DNA from: an uncultured Opitutaceae bacterium
GTDB taxonomy: Bacteria > Verrucomicrobiota > Verrucomicrobiia > Opitutales > Opitutaceae
NCBI GenBank assembly: GCA_903891325.1
Contig: CAITEC010000069.1
Span: 1 to 34,238 of the forward strand
DNA: 34,238 nt
Direction of reading: 5' to 3'
Part shown: one piece after another, positions 1 to 7,543 of the stretch
Layout: each line of letters starts with the position of its first letter
Position numbering within the stretch: the first letter of the stretch is position 1
Made by a program: the position numbers and the translations under genes
Notes under the pieces: generated by a model
Database searches by the model: none
What the model was told of the DNA's origin: nothing
What the model saw: only the letters and a program-made list of their open reading frames with translations

Positions 1-226
1 CGGGAGCGGCCGCAGCCGGGGCCGCGGGCGCCGCGGCGGGGGCCGTGGCCGTCGTCGTCTGGGCGTGGGCGGTGCTCGGCTTGCCGAAGTAGAACGAGGC
101 CGCGAATATGATCAGGAAACACGCGCCGATCCCGAGAAGCTTGCCCCCGAAGATCGCAAAGAAGAATTTGCGCTGCTCTGGGTCACGCATCTTGGTGACA
201 AAGTTGTTTATCGTGAATTTTTTCAT
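1..226 (-). CDS. Partial membrane-anchored protein, N-terminal part only
   Basis: The 75 residues visible start at the ATG at 226 and run off the left edge. The protein begins with a charged stretch (MKKFTINNFVTKMRDPEQRK), followed by one clear membrane segment at about residues 30-46. An Ala/Pro/Thr-rich linker then starts (from about residue 52) and continues out of the window. This is the layout of an inner-membrane protein with one anchor and a flexible linker leading to a periplasmic domain that is not seen. No family can be named from this fragment. No strong Shine-Dalgarno sequence precedes the ATG. The linker is extremely GC-rich, so the reading frame there rests mainly on the uninterrupted frame and the good membrane anchor. 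Confidence 0.6.
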   Translation of the reverse strand, partial: MKKFTINNFVTKMRDPEQRKFFFAIFGGKLLGIGACFLIIFAASFYFGKPSTAHAQTTTATAPAAAPAAPAAAAP

Positions 227-472
227 CCGATGCTGCTTTTTTTGAGGGTTATTTTGCTTTGAGTTGATGGGACTTCGGCGATCCGACTGATCAAGACTGG
301 CGGCAGTGATTGAACTCGGAACGTTTAGCAGCCCCCATACCACGCCCTCAAAAACTTACGTAATATCTTATCAATAATATGTTAATGGTCGTTCACTTTT
401 TGTATATCTGATCGGTCCGGCCGCTCCTCCGCGGGCTCCGGAGGACCGCCCCCCCGCGGGCCGCGCGGGAGT

Positions 473-491
473 GTATCTTATTTTAAGATAC
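473..491. promoter_or_regulatory. Perfect 8-bp inverted repeat, possible operator or hairpin
   Basis: GTATCTTA and TAAGATAC are separated by TTT. The AT-rich palindrome stands out in a GC-rich stretch about 140 bases before the response regulator start. It could be a repressor operator or a short hairpin. It has no poly-U tail on either strand long enough to call a terminator. Confidence 0.3.
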
Positions 492-544
492 GGAATGAAC
501 GGCATCACCGGGGAGCCCGGCGCGCGGCGGCCGGGCGGGTGGGT

Positions 545-559
545 GGACACCCCATAGGC
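545..559 (+). promoter_or_regulatory. Shared ACACCCCATAGGC motif, copy A
   Basis: The 13-mer ACACCCCATAGGC at 547-559 is identical to the one at 2560-2572. It lies 74 bases before the ATG of the response regulator. Four related copies in this window all lie upstream of short genes in matching orientation, so a promoter element or activator site is likely. The factor that reads it is unknown. Confidence 0.4.
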
Positions 560-633
560 GGGCCGCGCGGCCGGCGGTAGCATGCCACACTTCCCGCGCA
601 CTTACCGGCCACCTCAGACCATTGAGCTTCACC

Positions 634-1083
634 ATGGAGAATTCCCCAACACAGACCACGACGGCGGAAAGATACGAATCGGCGGGCCCTCCCGACCGGA
701 TTCTCGTGGCCGATGACGACGAGGGAGTACGCGATGTCCTGGCGAGCGCGCTGCGCCGCGCCGCCTACCGCGTCGGCTGCGCCCACGACGGCGAGGCCGC
801 CTGGGAGGCGCTCAGCGCGAATGGCTACGACCTGCTGATCACCGACCACGAAATGCCGCGGCTCACGGGCCTGGAGCTGCTCCGCCGCGTGAGGGACCGG
901 AAGCCCGGGGTGCCCGTCATACTGATTTCCGGCACGCTTCCCCTGGATGAGCCGGAGCTCCTGCGCCTGATCGAGCCCGGTCTGGCCCTCGAAAAGCCAT
1001 TCTCGCTCAAGGATCTGCTGGGGGCGGTCCGCAGGGTTATCGTCCCCTCCCCGAGCCCGGCAGGCCCGATCCGGGCGGGTTGA
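634..1083 (+). CDS. Single-domain response regulator (receiver only)
   Basis: This is a 149-residue protein with one receiver (CheY-like) domain at about residues 22-137 and no output domain. The acidic pocket is D27-D28-D29, the phospho-acceptor is D71 in LLITDHEMP, the switch Ser is S99 in LISGT, and the conserved Lys is K121 in EKPF. All key residues are present, so it should be phosphorylated by a partner histidine kinase that is not in the window. The ATG at 634 was chosen over the TTG at 622 because both lie before the domain and ATG is the stronger start. The gap to the cardiolipin synthase gene is 34 bases, so the two are probably co-transcribed. A copy of the ACACCCCATA motif lies upstream. 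The output partner cannot be deduced. Confidence 0.9.
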   Translation: MENSPTQTTTAERYESAGPPDRILVADDDEGVRDVLASALRRAAYRVGCAHDGEAAWEALSANGYDLLITDHEMPRLTGLELLRRVRDRKPGVPVILISGTLPLDEPELLRLIEPGLALEKPFSLKDLLGAVRRVIVPSPSPAGPIRAG

Positions 1084-1117
1084 CCGCCCAACCACGGCCG
1101 CGGAAGCGGCCCGGATC

Positions 1118-2536
1118 ATGAAGACCGTCCTCATCCTGGGCTACGTGGCGACCTGGTCGGCCATCCCCCATCTCCTGATGCTCAGGAAGCGCCCCGCCGC
1201 GACGCTCGCCTGGCTTTGGGCCATCCTCTTCATTCCCTTCCTCGGGACGCTGATTTACGGGCTGTTCGGCACGGACCGGCTCAAGCGCCGGCGGCTCAAG
1301 CACCGGGCTCCCTTCACCGCCCGGCCGTCCCGGGAGCGGGCGCCGGACAGCGCCACCGATGAGGCCACCGAATCCCTCGTCCATGCGCTGCCGCAGCGCG
1401 ACCGCCAGTTCCTGCGGCTGCTCTCGCGGCTCAACCAGCTTCCCGTCAGCTCCGCGGAGACGCTGCGCATCCTGCGCGACGCCCGGGAATTCTACCCCGC
1501 GCTCGAGGAGCGCATCATCCAGGCGAAGCACTCCATCCATCTCGAGTTCTATCTCTGGCGCGGCGACGAGACCGGCCTGGGGTTTCTCCGCCTGCTGACA
1601 GCCGCCGTGCACCGCGGCGTCACGGTGCGGCTGCTCCTCGACGGCGTCGGCTCGTTCGGGCTGGGCGCGGCGCACCTCGTGGAATTCCGGAAGGCCGGCG
1701 GAAGCTTCTCCTGGTTCCAGAGCCTGGACCCCAAGCGCAGCCGCTTCCTGCTCAACCTGCGCAACCATCGCAAGCTCCAGATCATCGACGGGGCGATCGC
1801 CTTCGTCGGGGGCATGAATATCGGGCGGGAGTACGAGGGGCTCGACCGCCGATTCGGCCATTGGCGCGACGTGCAGGTGGAGGTGACCGGCTCGGTGGTC
1901 CAGCCGCTGAGGGAGGCTTTCGCCGACGACTGGTTTTTCGCCACCGGCGAGAAGATCCGGGAGGCTCCGGCTGCCCCCTGCGCCGCGGTCGTCCCCGTCC
2001 ACGTGATTGTCGGGGGCGCGGACCGCGCCAACGAGCCGATGAGCAAGTCGATCGTCAGCCTCCTCCACGAGGCCACCAGCCGGGCGTGGTTCGCCACCGG
2101 GTATTTCGTGCCGGACGACGTGCTCCTCTCGGCCCTGGAGCTCGCCGCCAGCCGGGGGGTGGACGTCCGGCTGCTCGTGGCGAAGAAATTCAACTCCCCG
2201 TGGCTGGTGATCGCGGGCCGCTCGTACTACGACGAGCTGCTGGCCGCCGGCGTGCGCATCTTCGAGTATTCGGCGGGGAGCAACCACGCGAAGATCGCGG
2301 TGACGGACGAACGCTGGGCGATGGTGGGTTCGGCCAACCTCGACTACCGGTCCATGCGGCTGAACTTCGAGCTCAACCTGATCGTCCGCTCGCCCGCGCA
2401 CAACGCCGAGCTGTCCCGCATCCTCGAGCGGGATTTCGGGCTCAGCATGGAAATCGACCCGGCTGTATTCGCGGCGCGCCCGCTGCGCCAGCGGTGGGCC
2501 GAGGCGGCGCTTCGGCCGCTCTCCCCGGTGCTTTGA
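1118..2536 (+). CDS. cls: Cardiolipin synthase, phospholipase D family
   Basis: The protein has 472 residues, the usual length for bacterial Cls. Two N-terminal membrane segments (about residues 3-20 and 28-50) are followed by two phospholipase D domains. The first HKD motif is H217-K219-D224 (NHRKLQIID), followed by GGMNIG. The second is H390-K392-D397 (NHAKIAVTD), followed by GSANLDYRS. The family joins two phosphatidylglycerol molecules into cardiolipin and releases glycerol at the inner membrane. The gene follows the response regulator closely and is likely in the same transcript, which would tie membrane lipid change to a signalling input. The C-terminal RPLSPVL is typical of the family. 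Which Cls subtype it is cannot be decided from sequence alone. Confidence 0.93.
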   Translation: MKTVLILGYVATWSAIPHLLMLRKRPAATLAWLWAILFIPFLGTLIYGLFGTDRLKRRRLKHRAPFTARPSRERAPDSATDEATESLVHALPQRDRQFLRLLSRLNQLPVSSAETLRILRDAREFYPALEERIIQAKHSIHLEFYLWRGDETGLGFLRLLTAAVHRGVTVRLLLDGVGSFGLGAAHLVEFRKAGGSFSWFQSLDPKRSRFLLNLRNHRKLQIIDGAIAFVGGMNIGREYEGLDRRFGHWRDVQVEVTGSVVQPLREAFADDWFFATGEKIREAPAAPCAAVVPVHVIVGGADRANEPMSKSIVSLLHEATSRAWFATGYFVPDDVLLSALELAASRGVDVRLLVAKKFNSPWLVIAGRSYYDELLAAGVRIFEYSAGSNHAKIAVTDERWAMVGSANLDYRSMRLNFELNLIVRSPAHNAELSRILERDFGLSMEIDPAVFAARPLRQRWAEAALRPLSPVL

Positions 2537-2554
2537 ACGCACGCGCGGCGGGAA

Positions 2555-2572
2555 GGGTAACACCCCATAGGC
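2555..2572 (+). promoter_or_regulatory. Shared GGGTAACACCCCATAGGC motif, copy B
   Basis: This copy joins both halves of the motif. GGGTAACACCCC is identical to 5258-5269, and ACACCCCATAGGC is identical to 547-559. It lies 52 bases before the ATG at 2625, which is a promoter-like distance. Confidence 0.45.
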
Positions 2573-2624
2573 CGAATGGCCCGATGCGCGCAGGATCGCC
2601 GCGCGCCCAATCGATCAAAATATC

Positions 2625-2852
2625 ATGAGCACAAAATCCCCCCACACGACCGCTTCCACGGGCATCCCGAGCGAAGCCGAGATCCGGGACTACGCCTATC
2701 ATCTCTACGACCAGAGCGGATTCGCCGGGGGCCGCGACCTGGACAACTGGCTCGAGGCGAAGGCCTGTCTCAGCTCGGGCATCCCGAAGGCCGAGAGCCA
2801 CCTCCGGCTCCACCAGAATTCCTTCAAGACCCATCACCAGAAGACCGCATGA
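2625..2852 (+). CDS. DUF2934-family small protein
   Basis: The protein has 75 residues. The core (residues about 15-46: EAEIRDYAYHLYDQSG, then GRDLDNWLEAKACL) matches the DUF2934 pattern of an Ile-Arg-x-x-Ala-Tyr helix followed by Gly-Arg-Asp-x-x-x-Trp-x-x-Ala. The family is common in soil and aquatic bacteria, often near stress genes, and has no known function. It is soluble, without signal peptide or membrane segment. Its stop overlaps the next start (ATGA at 2849-2852), so the two genes are translationally coupled. The ACACCCCATA motif lies just upstream, and the gene probably has its own promoter separate from cls. Confidence 0.85.
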   Translation: MSTKSPHTTASTGIPSEAEIRDYAYHLYDQSGFAGGRDLDNWLEAKACLSSGIPKAESHLRLHQNSFKTHHQKTA

Positions 2853-3259
2853 CCATGGAAAAGAACCCGCTCAACAAGGGAATTATAACCGACAACTTCT
2901 CCGGCATCGGCCCGGTGACCGAGACGATGGTGCAGGCCCGCGCGCGGGAGATCGCGCTGATAGCGGGCCGGCCCGCGCCGCAGGTATGGCCCGTGGACCT
3001 TGAGCAGGCGCGGCGCGAGCTGGCGGGAGAGCCCGAGTCGGATCCGCGGCAGGCGGCGCTCGAGTCGATCCCCGAGTCGGACCGCTGGAACCCCGTTCCG
3101 GGGTCCGCCGGGACCCAGGCTCCCGAATCGCCGAGCGAGGACGAGGACGAGGAGGGCCGCAGCGAAAGCGAGCAGCTCGCCGAGGATGGCGTCGGCGAGG
3201 CCGAGCACGACCAGATGCTCCAGGCCGCCCGGGCGCTTCGCAAGGCGGACAAGTCCTGA
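2849..3259 (+). CDS. Acidic conserved protein of unknown function
   Basis: The protein has 136 residues and starts in a 4-base overlap with the DUF2934 gene. A second in-frame ATG two codons later could also serve. Residues about 10-60 form a conserved-looking block (ITDNFSGIGPVT, MVQARAREIALIAGR, then VDLEQARRELAG) that resembles small proteins often found with DUF2934 genes in verrucomicrobia. The rest is a low-complexity acidic tail rich in Glu, Asp, Ser and Pro, probably disordered. No signal peptide, membrane segment or catalytic motif is visible. The coupling to DUF2934 suggests a shared role or complex. I do not recognise a named function. Confidence 0.75.
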   Translation: MTMEKNPLNKGIITDNFSGIGPVTETMVQARAREIALIAGRPAPQVWPVDLEQARRELAGEPESDPRQAALESIPESDRWNPVPGSAGTQAPESPSEDEDEEGRSESEQLAEDGVGEAEHDQMLQAARALRKADKS

Positions 3260-3265
3260 GCGGAT

Positions 3266-4501
3266 TCAGGCGGCGCGCGGCCGCCACGCCCGGGCAACCG
3301 CGGCGAAGACCACGATCCCGGCAATCCCCAAGGCGCATTCGGCCTCCAGCATCGCCCGCGGGCTGTACTTGGTCACGATTCCCGCAAGGACGAGCCCCAT
3401 GTACCAGCCGGGCGTATTCGCCAGCGACGCGAATGCATTGTACTTTGTGGCGGCGAGCCGGAAGGCGATGACCTCGAGGACAAACGCCGAGAAGGCCGAG
3501 AAGGTGAGCCCGGCCGTGAATGCGTAGGCGAGATTGCCCGCGATGTAGACCGCGCTGGTCGCGGGAAGAAAGGCCATCGCCAGGGCGACACCCGCCATGA
3601 TCGCCCCGTAGACGACATAGCCCGCACGGCCGCCGAGCCGGACGCATCCGTATCCGCCGACCATGCAGCCGGCCATCGAGACGATGCCTCCCAGGACGCC
3701 GCTCACAAGGGCGACCGTGTCGGCCCCGGCCCCCCAGTGCGCGGCGACCGCCGCCTGTCCCAGGACGGAACTGGCCGCGCCGGTTCCAACCGGCACCAGG
3801 CAGAGCACCCCGCAGAGAAACCCCTCGCGCGAACGGAGCAATTGCCAGAGCTCAACGGCCGTGAACCGGACCAGCGCCACCGGAGACCGGCCGACCGGGT
3901 CGGCGGGCACCAGCGGCACAAAGGCGAGCGCGCCGCCGCAGGCCAAAAGGAGGACGGCCATCACCAGGCCGGTCTCCCAACCCGAGGGAAGCACGGTCAG
4001 GAGCCAGAGCCCGAGGCCGCCGCCAATGCCCGCTCCCCCGAGGTTGCCGGACTGGAACCACCCGCTGAAGCGCCCCCGCTCCCCGACCGGGGCCACATGC
4101 GCCAGCATGGCCTCGACGGCAAAGCCCAGGAAGGTGCAGGCAACCGAGGTGAGCAGGACGATCCCCTCGATCAGCGTGAGCGTCGAGGGTCCGAGCGGCA
4201 CGGCGGCCGTGGCGAAAGTCCCGGCGGCGCAGAGGATGAGCGAAATGACGTACCAGCGATGCCGGCCCAGCGTGGCATCGGCCACCGGCGCCCAGAAGAA
4301 TTTCCAAACCTGCGGCAGCAGGCCGATCGCCACCAACTCGGCGCCCTGCATGACCGAGAGCCCGCGCCGGGTTGCAAGGAAGGCGAGCGCGACCCCGACG
4401 AATCCGCCGGCCGCGCCAAAGGGCAGGTACAGGATCGTGAAGACGACCGGGTGCGGTGCGGCGCGCGCCTCGATCTTCGGATCGGTGTGGATGGGGGCCA
4501 A
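3266..4501 (-). CDS. MFS permease (AmpG/PAT-like)
   Basis: This is a strongly hydrophobic protein of about 410 residues with around 12 membrane segments. It has a conserved-looking first loop (LPQVWKFFWAPVADATLGRHRWYV) of the kind seen in AmpG and acetyl-CoA transporter-like members of the major facilitator superfamily. The substrate cannot be told. The AmpG resemblance suggests muropeptides or another glycosylated solute, but this is weak. The start is uncertain: the frame stays open to a TTG at 4597, but that would place the strong terminator of the upstream lipoprotein gene (4559-4594) inside the coding sequence. I chose the in-frame TTG at 4501, which leaves a short N-terminus before the first membrane segment. 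It converges with the gene ending at 3259 with only a few bases between. Confidence 0.78.
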   Translation of the reverse strand: MAPIHTDPKIEARAAPHPVVFTILYLPFGAAGGFVGVALAFLATRRGLSVMQGAELVAIGLLPQVWKFFWAPVADATLGRHRWYVISLILCAAGTFATAAVPLGPSTLTLIEGIVLLTSVACTFLGFAVEAMLAHVAPVGERGRFSGWFQSGNLGGAGIGGGLGLWLLTVLPSGWETGLVMAVLLLACGGALAFVPLVPADPVGRSPVALVRFTAVELWQLLRSREGFLCGVLCLVPVGTGAASSVLGQAAVAAHWGAGADTVALVSGVLGGIVSMAGCMVGGYGCVRLGGRAGYVVYGAIMAGVALAMAFLPATSAVYIAGNLAYAFTAGLTFSAFSAFVLEVIAFRLAATKYNAFASLANTPGWYMGLVLAGIVTKYSPRAMLEAECALGIAGIVVFAAVARAWRPRAA

Positions 4502-4558
4502 GCGGTGACGCCAAGTAATGCCCGATGGGGGCCGTGCCGCCAGAATGAAAATGTCCGC

Positions 4559-4594
4559 AAAAAAGGCCGGGTCCCTTTCGGGGCCCGGCCCTTT
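4559..4594 (-). terminator. Rho-independent terminator of the lipoprotein gene
   Basis: On the minus strand an 11-bp stem with a 4-base loop (GGCCGGGTCCC at 4565-4575 paired with 4580-4590, one G-U-type pair) is followed by six U residues (4564-4559). It lies 17 bases after the stop of the lipoprotein gene at 4612, the expected place. Confidence 0.85.
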
Positions 4595-4611
4595 CAAGTT
4601 CCGTCCGACTA

Positions 4612-5100
4612 TTACAGGTTCGAAGCGACCGCGGGGGCCGCGCTCGACGTGGCCTTGTCAAAGGCGGCGGTCACCTTCACCCAGGACTGCCGCACCTTTT
4701 CCTTCGCGTCGGTCCAGGTGTCAGCCGTGGCATTCCCCAGGTCGCTCAGGCTGGTCTTCAGGTTGGCGCGGGCCTCCGCCAGCGAGTTCATCGCGTCGTC
4801 CCGGTCCTTGGCGGCCGCGTCGGTCATCTTTCCGCCCCTGGCCTTCAGGTCGCGGGTCTGGTCGTCCATCCGGGCTGTCATGCGGTTGAAGCCGTCCGTG
4901 AATTCAACGCGCCTGTCGTAGGTGAAATCCTTGACGCTGTCCCACGAGTCGGAAACCGCCGCGGTTGCGCTCGAGGTGGCGGTGTTGACGCCCTGCTCGG
5001 CCTGGGAGGCGACGGAGTCGTTCTTGGAACATCCGACTTGGATGAGCGCGGCGGGGATGATGGCAGCGGCAAAGAGAAGGAGGGAGGTGGATGTCTTCAT
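4612..5100 (-). CDS. Small coiled-coil lipoprotein, stress type
   Basis: The protein has 162 residues. The N-terminus is a lipoprotein signal: MKTS, a hydrophobic core to about residue 22, then QVGC with C24 as the likely lipidation site. The mature part is helical and rich in Ala, Asp, Lys and Thr, with repeated patterns such as DSVKDFTYDRR and DAKEKVRQSWVK that suggest long amphipathic helices, like apolipoprotein-like or DUF883/YtxH-type stress proteins. No enzyme motif is seen. Its minus-strand upstream region carries the ACACCCCATA motif (5215-5229), and it ends in a strong terminator, so it is a single-gene unit. It may protect or coat the membrane, but that is inference. Confidence 0.8.
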   Translation of the reverse strand: MKTSTSLLLFAAAIIPAALIQVGCSKNDSVASQAEQGVNTATSSATAAVSDSWDSVKDFTYDRRVEFTDGFNRMTARMDDQTRDLKARGGKMTDAAAKDRDDAMNSLAEARANLKTSLSDLGNATADTWTDAKEKVRQSWVKVTAAFDKATSSAAPAVASNL

Positions 5101-5214
5101 GGCAATTCAGTTTCTATCGGACGGTTATCGGCAAGGAACGGAACAGTTGGTTCCACCCCGGGAAGGCACGTGGTCCTTCGTTGCCCCACGATACGCGACG
5201 CGGCATGCGGCCGA

Positions 5215-5229
5215 TATGGGGTGTAATCC
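5215..5229 (-). promoter_or_regulatory. Shared ACACCCCATA motif, copy D (minus strand)
   Basis: Read on the minus strand the sequence is GGATTACACCCCATA, matching the 10-mer core of copies A and B. It points toward the lipoprotein gene starting at 5100. Only about 28 bases away lies copy C on the plus strand, so this intergenic region carries one motif for each divergent gene. Confidence 0.4.
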
Positions 5230-5257
5230 GAACCCCGACGCCCCGGCAATGGCGTAC

Positions 5258-5269
5258 GGGTAACACCCC
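5258..5269 (+). promoter_or_regulatory. Shared GGGTAACACCCC motif, copy C
   Basis: The 12-mer is identical to 2555-2566 and lies 75 bases before the ATG of the small membrane protein at 5345. After the CCCC the match to ATAGGC is lost (CTTTCG follows), so this copy is incomplete. Confidence 0.4.
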
Positions 5270-5344
5270 CTTTCGCCCGGCGGCGGCGCACGGTACCGTT
5301 GCACCGAATCAGAAGTCCATCGCGTCCCAAACCCCATCGATCCC

Positions 5345-5503
5345 ATGTGCTCACGCCCCTTCCTCGCGCTCTTCCTCATCGTCTTCGGCCTGAACCTGCT
5401 CTTCGGGCTCGCCGTCCCGATCTGGGTCACCGGCATCCTGGCGCTGGTCGCCGGCATCCTCACGGCGATGGAGTACTACCGCCTCCGGGTGGAGAAAAAG
5501 TAG
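5345..5503 (+). CDS. 52-residue membrane protein of unknown function
   Basis: The protein is MCSRPFLALF followed by a nearly continuous hydrophobic stretch. Two membrane helices are likely (about residues 6-24 and 26-42), separated by a Pro-Ile-Trp turn, and the short C-terminal tail is charged (YYRLRVEKK). The frame is supported by its composition and by a motif copy upstream at a distance like the others. Small two-helix proteins of this kind are common in stress regulons. I do not recognise the family. Confidence 0.6.
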   Translation: MCSRPFLALFLIVFGLNLLFGLAVPIWVTGILALVAGILTAMEYYRLRVEKK

Positions 5504-5516
5504 CCGCCGCGCCTAG

Positions 5517-6485
5517 TCAAAGCCAGGGATCGAAGAGGACCTTGATCGCCCGCTTCGTCCGCAGGAGCTCCACGCCCTCCGCATAGCGCGTGAAGGGCAG
5601 CGTCGTCGTCACGAGCGGCTCCAGCTTCAGCTTCCCCTCGACGACCAGCCTGAGCGCCGTCTCAGCGGCCGTCCGGGTGTGGTTGCCGTAACCCATCAGG
5701 ATCAGCCCCGGACCAAAGAGGTGCCTGGGCCCGGAAAAGCGCACCTCCTCGCGCAGGACGCCGAAGAGGGCGACGCAGCGCCGGGTGCGGTCCATCAGGA
5801 ATTCAATCGACGCCGGGAGCCCGGTGAGGTCGATCGCGTTGTCGAGCGCGTCCGCGCCGCGGGAAGGCAGCCAGGCGGCCGGGTCGGGGGCGAGCACGCG
5901 CTGCGCCCCGAGCGACTTCGCCAGCTCGCGGCGCTCCGGCACGGGGTCGAAGGCGACGACTTCCGTCGCGCCGTGCGCGCGCGCGAGCTGCACGGCAACC
6001 AGGCCGGCGGGCCCGAGCCCGCCCAGCCCGATCCGTCCGAGCTTTCCACCGAGGGCCGCCAGCTGCTCGAAGGATGCCTCGACGCACATCGCCAGCTCGA
6101 GCGAGGCGATCTCCGCGGGTTCGAGCGAGGCGGGCGTCCGGAGAAGGTCCTCCGCCCGGAAATTATTGTACTGGGCGTAGAATCCGTTCCGCGGCTGCGG
6201 CCCGTCGCGCCACGCCACGGCGCGGTCGCCCACGCGAAACCCCGTCACGCCCGGGCCCAGCGCCACCACCTCCCCGACCGCCTCGTGCCCGGGCTGGCCG
6301 GGCTGGTAGGGATAGTTGAGCGCCGCTCCCGGAAACATCGGCACCCCGCCGAGGATGTGCAGGTCCCAATGCGGGCAGGTCGTCACGCCGAGGACCCGCA
6401 GCAGCACCTCGCCGGCGGCCGGCTCGGGCGTGGGCGCGTCCTTCCAGGCGGCCCGTCCCGGGGCCTCAATCTGGAGGAGCTTCAT
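5517..6485 (-). CDS. Zinc-dependent medium-chain dehydrogenase
   Basis: The protein has 322 residues starting at the ATG at 6485. It is a medium-chain dehydrogenase/reductase: a GroES-like N-terminal domain with the catalytic zinc ligands C37 and H67-E68 (GHEAVGEV), then a Rossmann domain with the nucleotide motif GLGGLGPAGLVAVQLA. The four-cysteine structural zinc loop of classic alcohol dehydrogenases is absent, which accounts for the short length. It should oxidise or reduce an alcohol or polyol with NAD(P). The upstream dehydrogenase gene ends 38 bases before this start, so they form an operon. Its position next to a transporter and a polysaccharide-lyase-like gene suggests a sugar or uronate derivative as substrate, but none can be named. 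Confidence 0.88.
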   Translation of the reverse strand: MKLLQIEAPGRAAWKDAPTPEPAAGEVLLRVLGVTTCPHWDLHILGGVPMFPGAALNYPYQPGQPGHEAVGEVVALGPGVTGFRVGDRAVAWRDGPQPRNGFYAQYNNFRAEDLLRTPASLEPAEIASLELAMCVEASFEQLAALGGKLGRIGLGGLGPAGLVAVQLARAHGATEVVAFDPVPERRELAKSLGAQRVLAPDPAAWLPSRGADALDNAIDLTGLPASIEFLMDRTRRCVALFGVLREEVRFSGPRHLFGPGLILMGYGNHTRTAAETALRLVVEGKLKLEPLVTTTLPFTRYAEGVELLRTKRAIKVLFDPWL

Positions 6486-6523
6486 CTTTGCGGGAATGGT
6501 CAAGGGGGAGGGAGGGTTCAGGA

Positions 6524-7543
6524 CTATCCCCGCGAGGCGGGCCAGTCCAGGACCACGCCGAGGACCGGCTCGGCCTTTGACTCGATCAGCCGCCAGGCCT
6601 TCGCGGCGTCCTCGACGGGGAACCGGTGGGTGATGAGCCCGAGCGTGTCGAGCCGCCCGTCGGCCACCCACTTCAGGGTCTCGGCGAGGCGCTCGGGAGT
6701 CGCCCCGGAGACCAGGTCGAACGACAGCTCGTGGTTGCGGAAGGTCTGGAGCGCCTCCTGCAGGTTCACGTCGCCCGAGGGACGGTAAAATCCCGCGATC
6801 ACCATGTGACCGCCGCGGGCCATCAGCGGGCGGTAGGCCTCGAGCGTGCCCGCGTCGCCCGTGGTCTCGATCACGACATGGACGGGGCCCATCCCGAGCC
6901 CCCGAGCCGCGGAAGCGCCGTGGCCCTCCCCGCCGCGCAGGGCGATCCCGTGGGGGCGAAACCGCGCGAGCCTGTCCTCGTGGCGGCCGATCATCACGAC
7001 CCGGGCTCCGCGGCGGGCCAGGGTCTGCCCCGCCCACTGGCCGACAAGCCCGTCGCCCAGGACAACGGCGAGCTGGCCGGGCCCGATCGGCGGGCGGGTG
7101 CCGCAATTGTAGCCGACCTGGGTGAGCACCAGCCCGGAAAACGCCAGCGGGTTCGCCCCCTCGGGAAGCGGGAGGACGGACTCCGCCCTGCAGACGGAGG
7201 GGGAGACATGCCCTGCGAGCTCATCGAGGGTCGTGCCGCTCACCCGGCTCATCGAGGCAAACACCCAGTCCCCCGGGGACAGCCCGGCGACCGCGGCGCC
7301 GACGCTCCTGACGCGCCCGACCTTCTGGTAGCCGGCGATCATCGGGAAGGGGCAGCGGTCGCCCGGCTTCCAGGCGACGTCGCCGGAGAGGCGTTCGCCG
7401 CGCAGGAAGGAACCCTCCGTCCCGTTGCTGATCCACGAATGGTGGAGGTCGATCACGACCTCGCCGGGTCCCGGCTCCGGGCATTCGACCTCCTGGTAGC
7501 GCACCTGGTTGGGTCCCGTGAAGACGACAGCGTGCGAGATCAT
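6524..7543 (-). CDS. Medium-chain dehydrogenase lacking the catalytic zinc ligands
   Basis: The protein has 339 residues starting at the ATG at 7543; a TTG at 7555 is a weaker alternative. The fold is that of a medium-chain dehydrogenase, with a Rossmann motif GDGLVGQWAGQTLARRGARV. At the position of the usual GHE zinc motif it reads AGYQKVGRV, and the usual zinc Cys region reads SWISNGTEGSF. The catalytic zinc ligands are therefore missing, as in the BchC-like subgroup. It probably uses NAD(P) on a ring or sugar hydroxyl by a zinc-free mechanism. It is the first gene of the leftward operon and diverges from the MFS gene at 7686. Confidence 0.85.
   Translation of the reverse strand: MISHAVVFTGPNQVRYQEVECPEPGPGEVVIDLHHSWISNGTEGSFLRGERLSGDVAWKPGDRCPFPMIAGYQKVGRVRSVGAAVAGLSPGDWVFASMSRVSGTTLDELAGHVSPSVCRAESVLPLPEGANPLAFSGLVLTQVGYNCGTRPPIGPGQLAVVLGDGLVGQWAGQTLARRGARVVMIGRHEDRLARFRPHGIALRGGEGHGASAARGLGMGPVHVVIETTGDAGTLEAYRPLMARGGHMVIAGFYRPSGDVNLQEALQTFRNHELSFDLVSGATPERLAETLKWVADGRLDTLGLITHRFPVEDAAKAWRLIESKAEPVLGVVLDWPASRG

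Larger units (their letters stand above)
227..633. other. Intergenic region, no gene seen
   Basis: This gap of about 400 bases separates the leftward membrane gene from the rightward response regulator. Its left half is AT-rich, unlike the surroundings, and its right half is very GC-rich. It contains a short perfect inverted repeat (473-491) and a copy of the ACACCCCATAGGC motif (547-559), both listed separately. No convincing coding frame is present. Confidence 0.6.

Noticed and set aside
1037..2563. Long open frame antisense to cardiolipin synthase
   Set aside because: High GC keeps the opposite strand open. The translation is rich in Arg, Gly, Pro and His with no domain, while the plus strand has both HKD motifs.
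4502..4597. Longer N-terminus for the MFS permease
   Set aside because: It would require a TTG start inside a strong terminator hairpin and adds residues encoded by that hairpin.
541..5269. Known sigma-factor consensus for the ACACCCCATA motif
   Set aside because: I could not match it to a sigma-70, EcfG or SigB-type consensus with confidence, so no factor is named.
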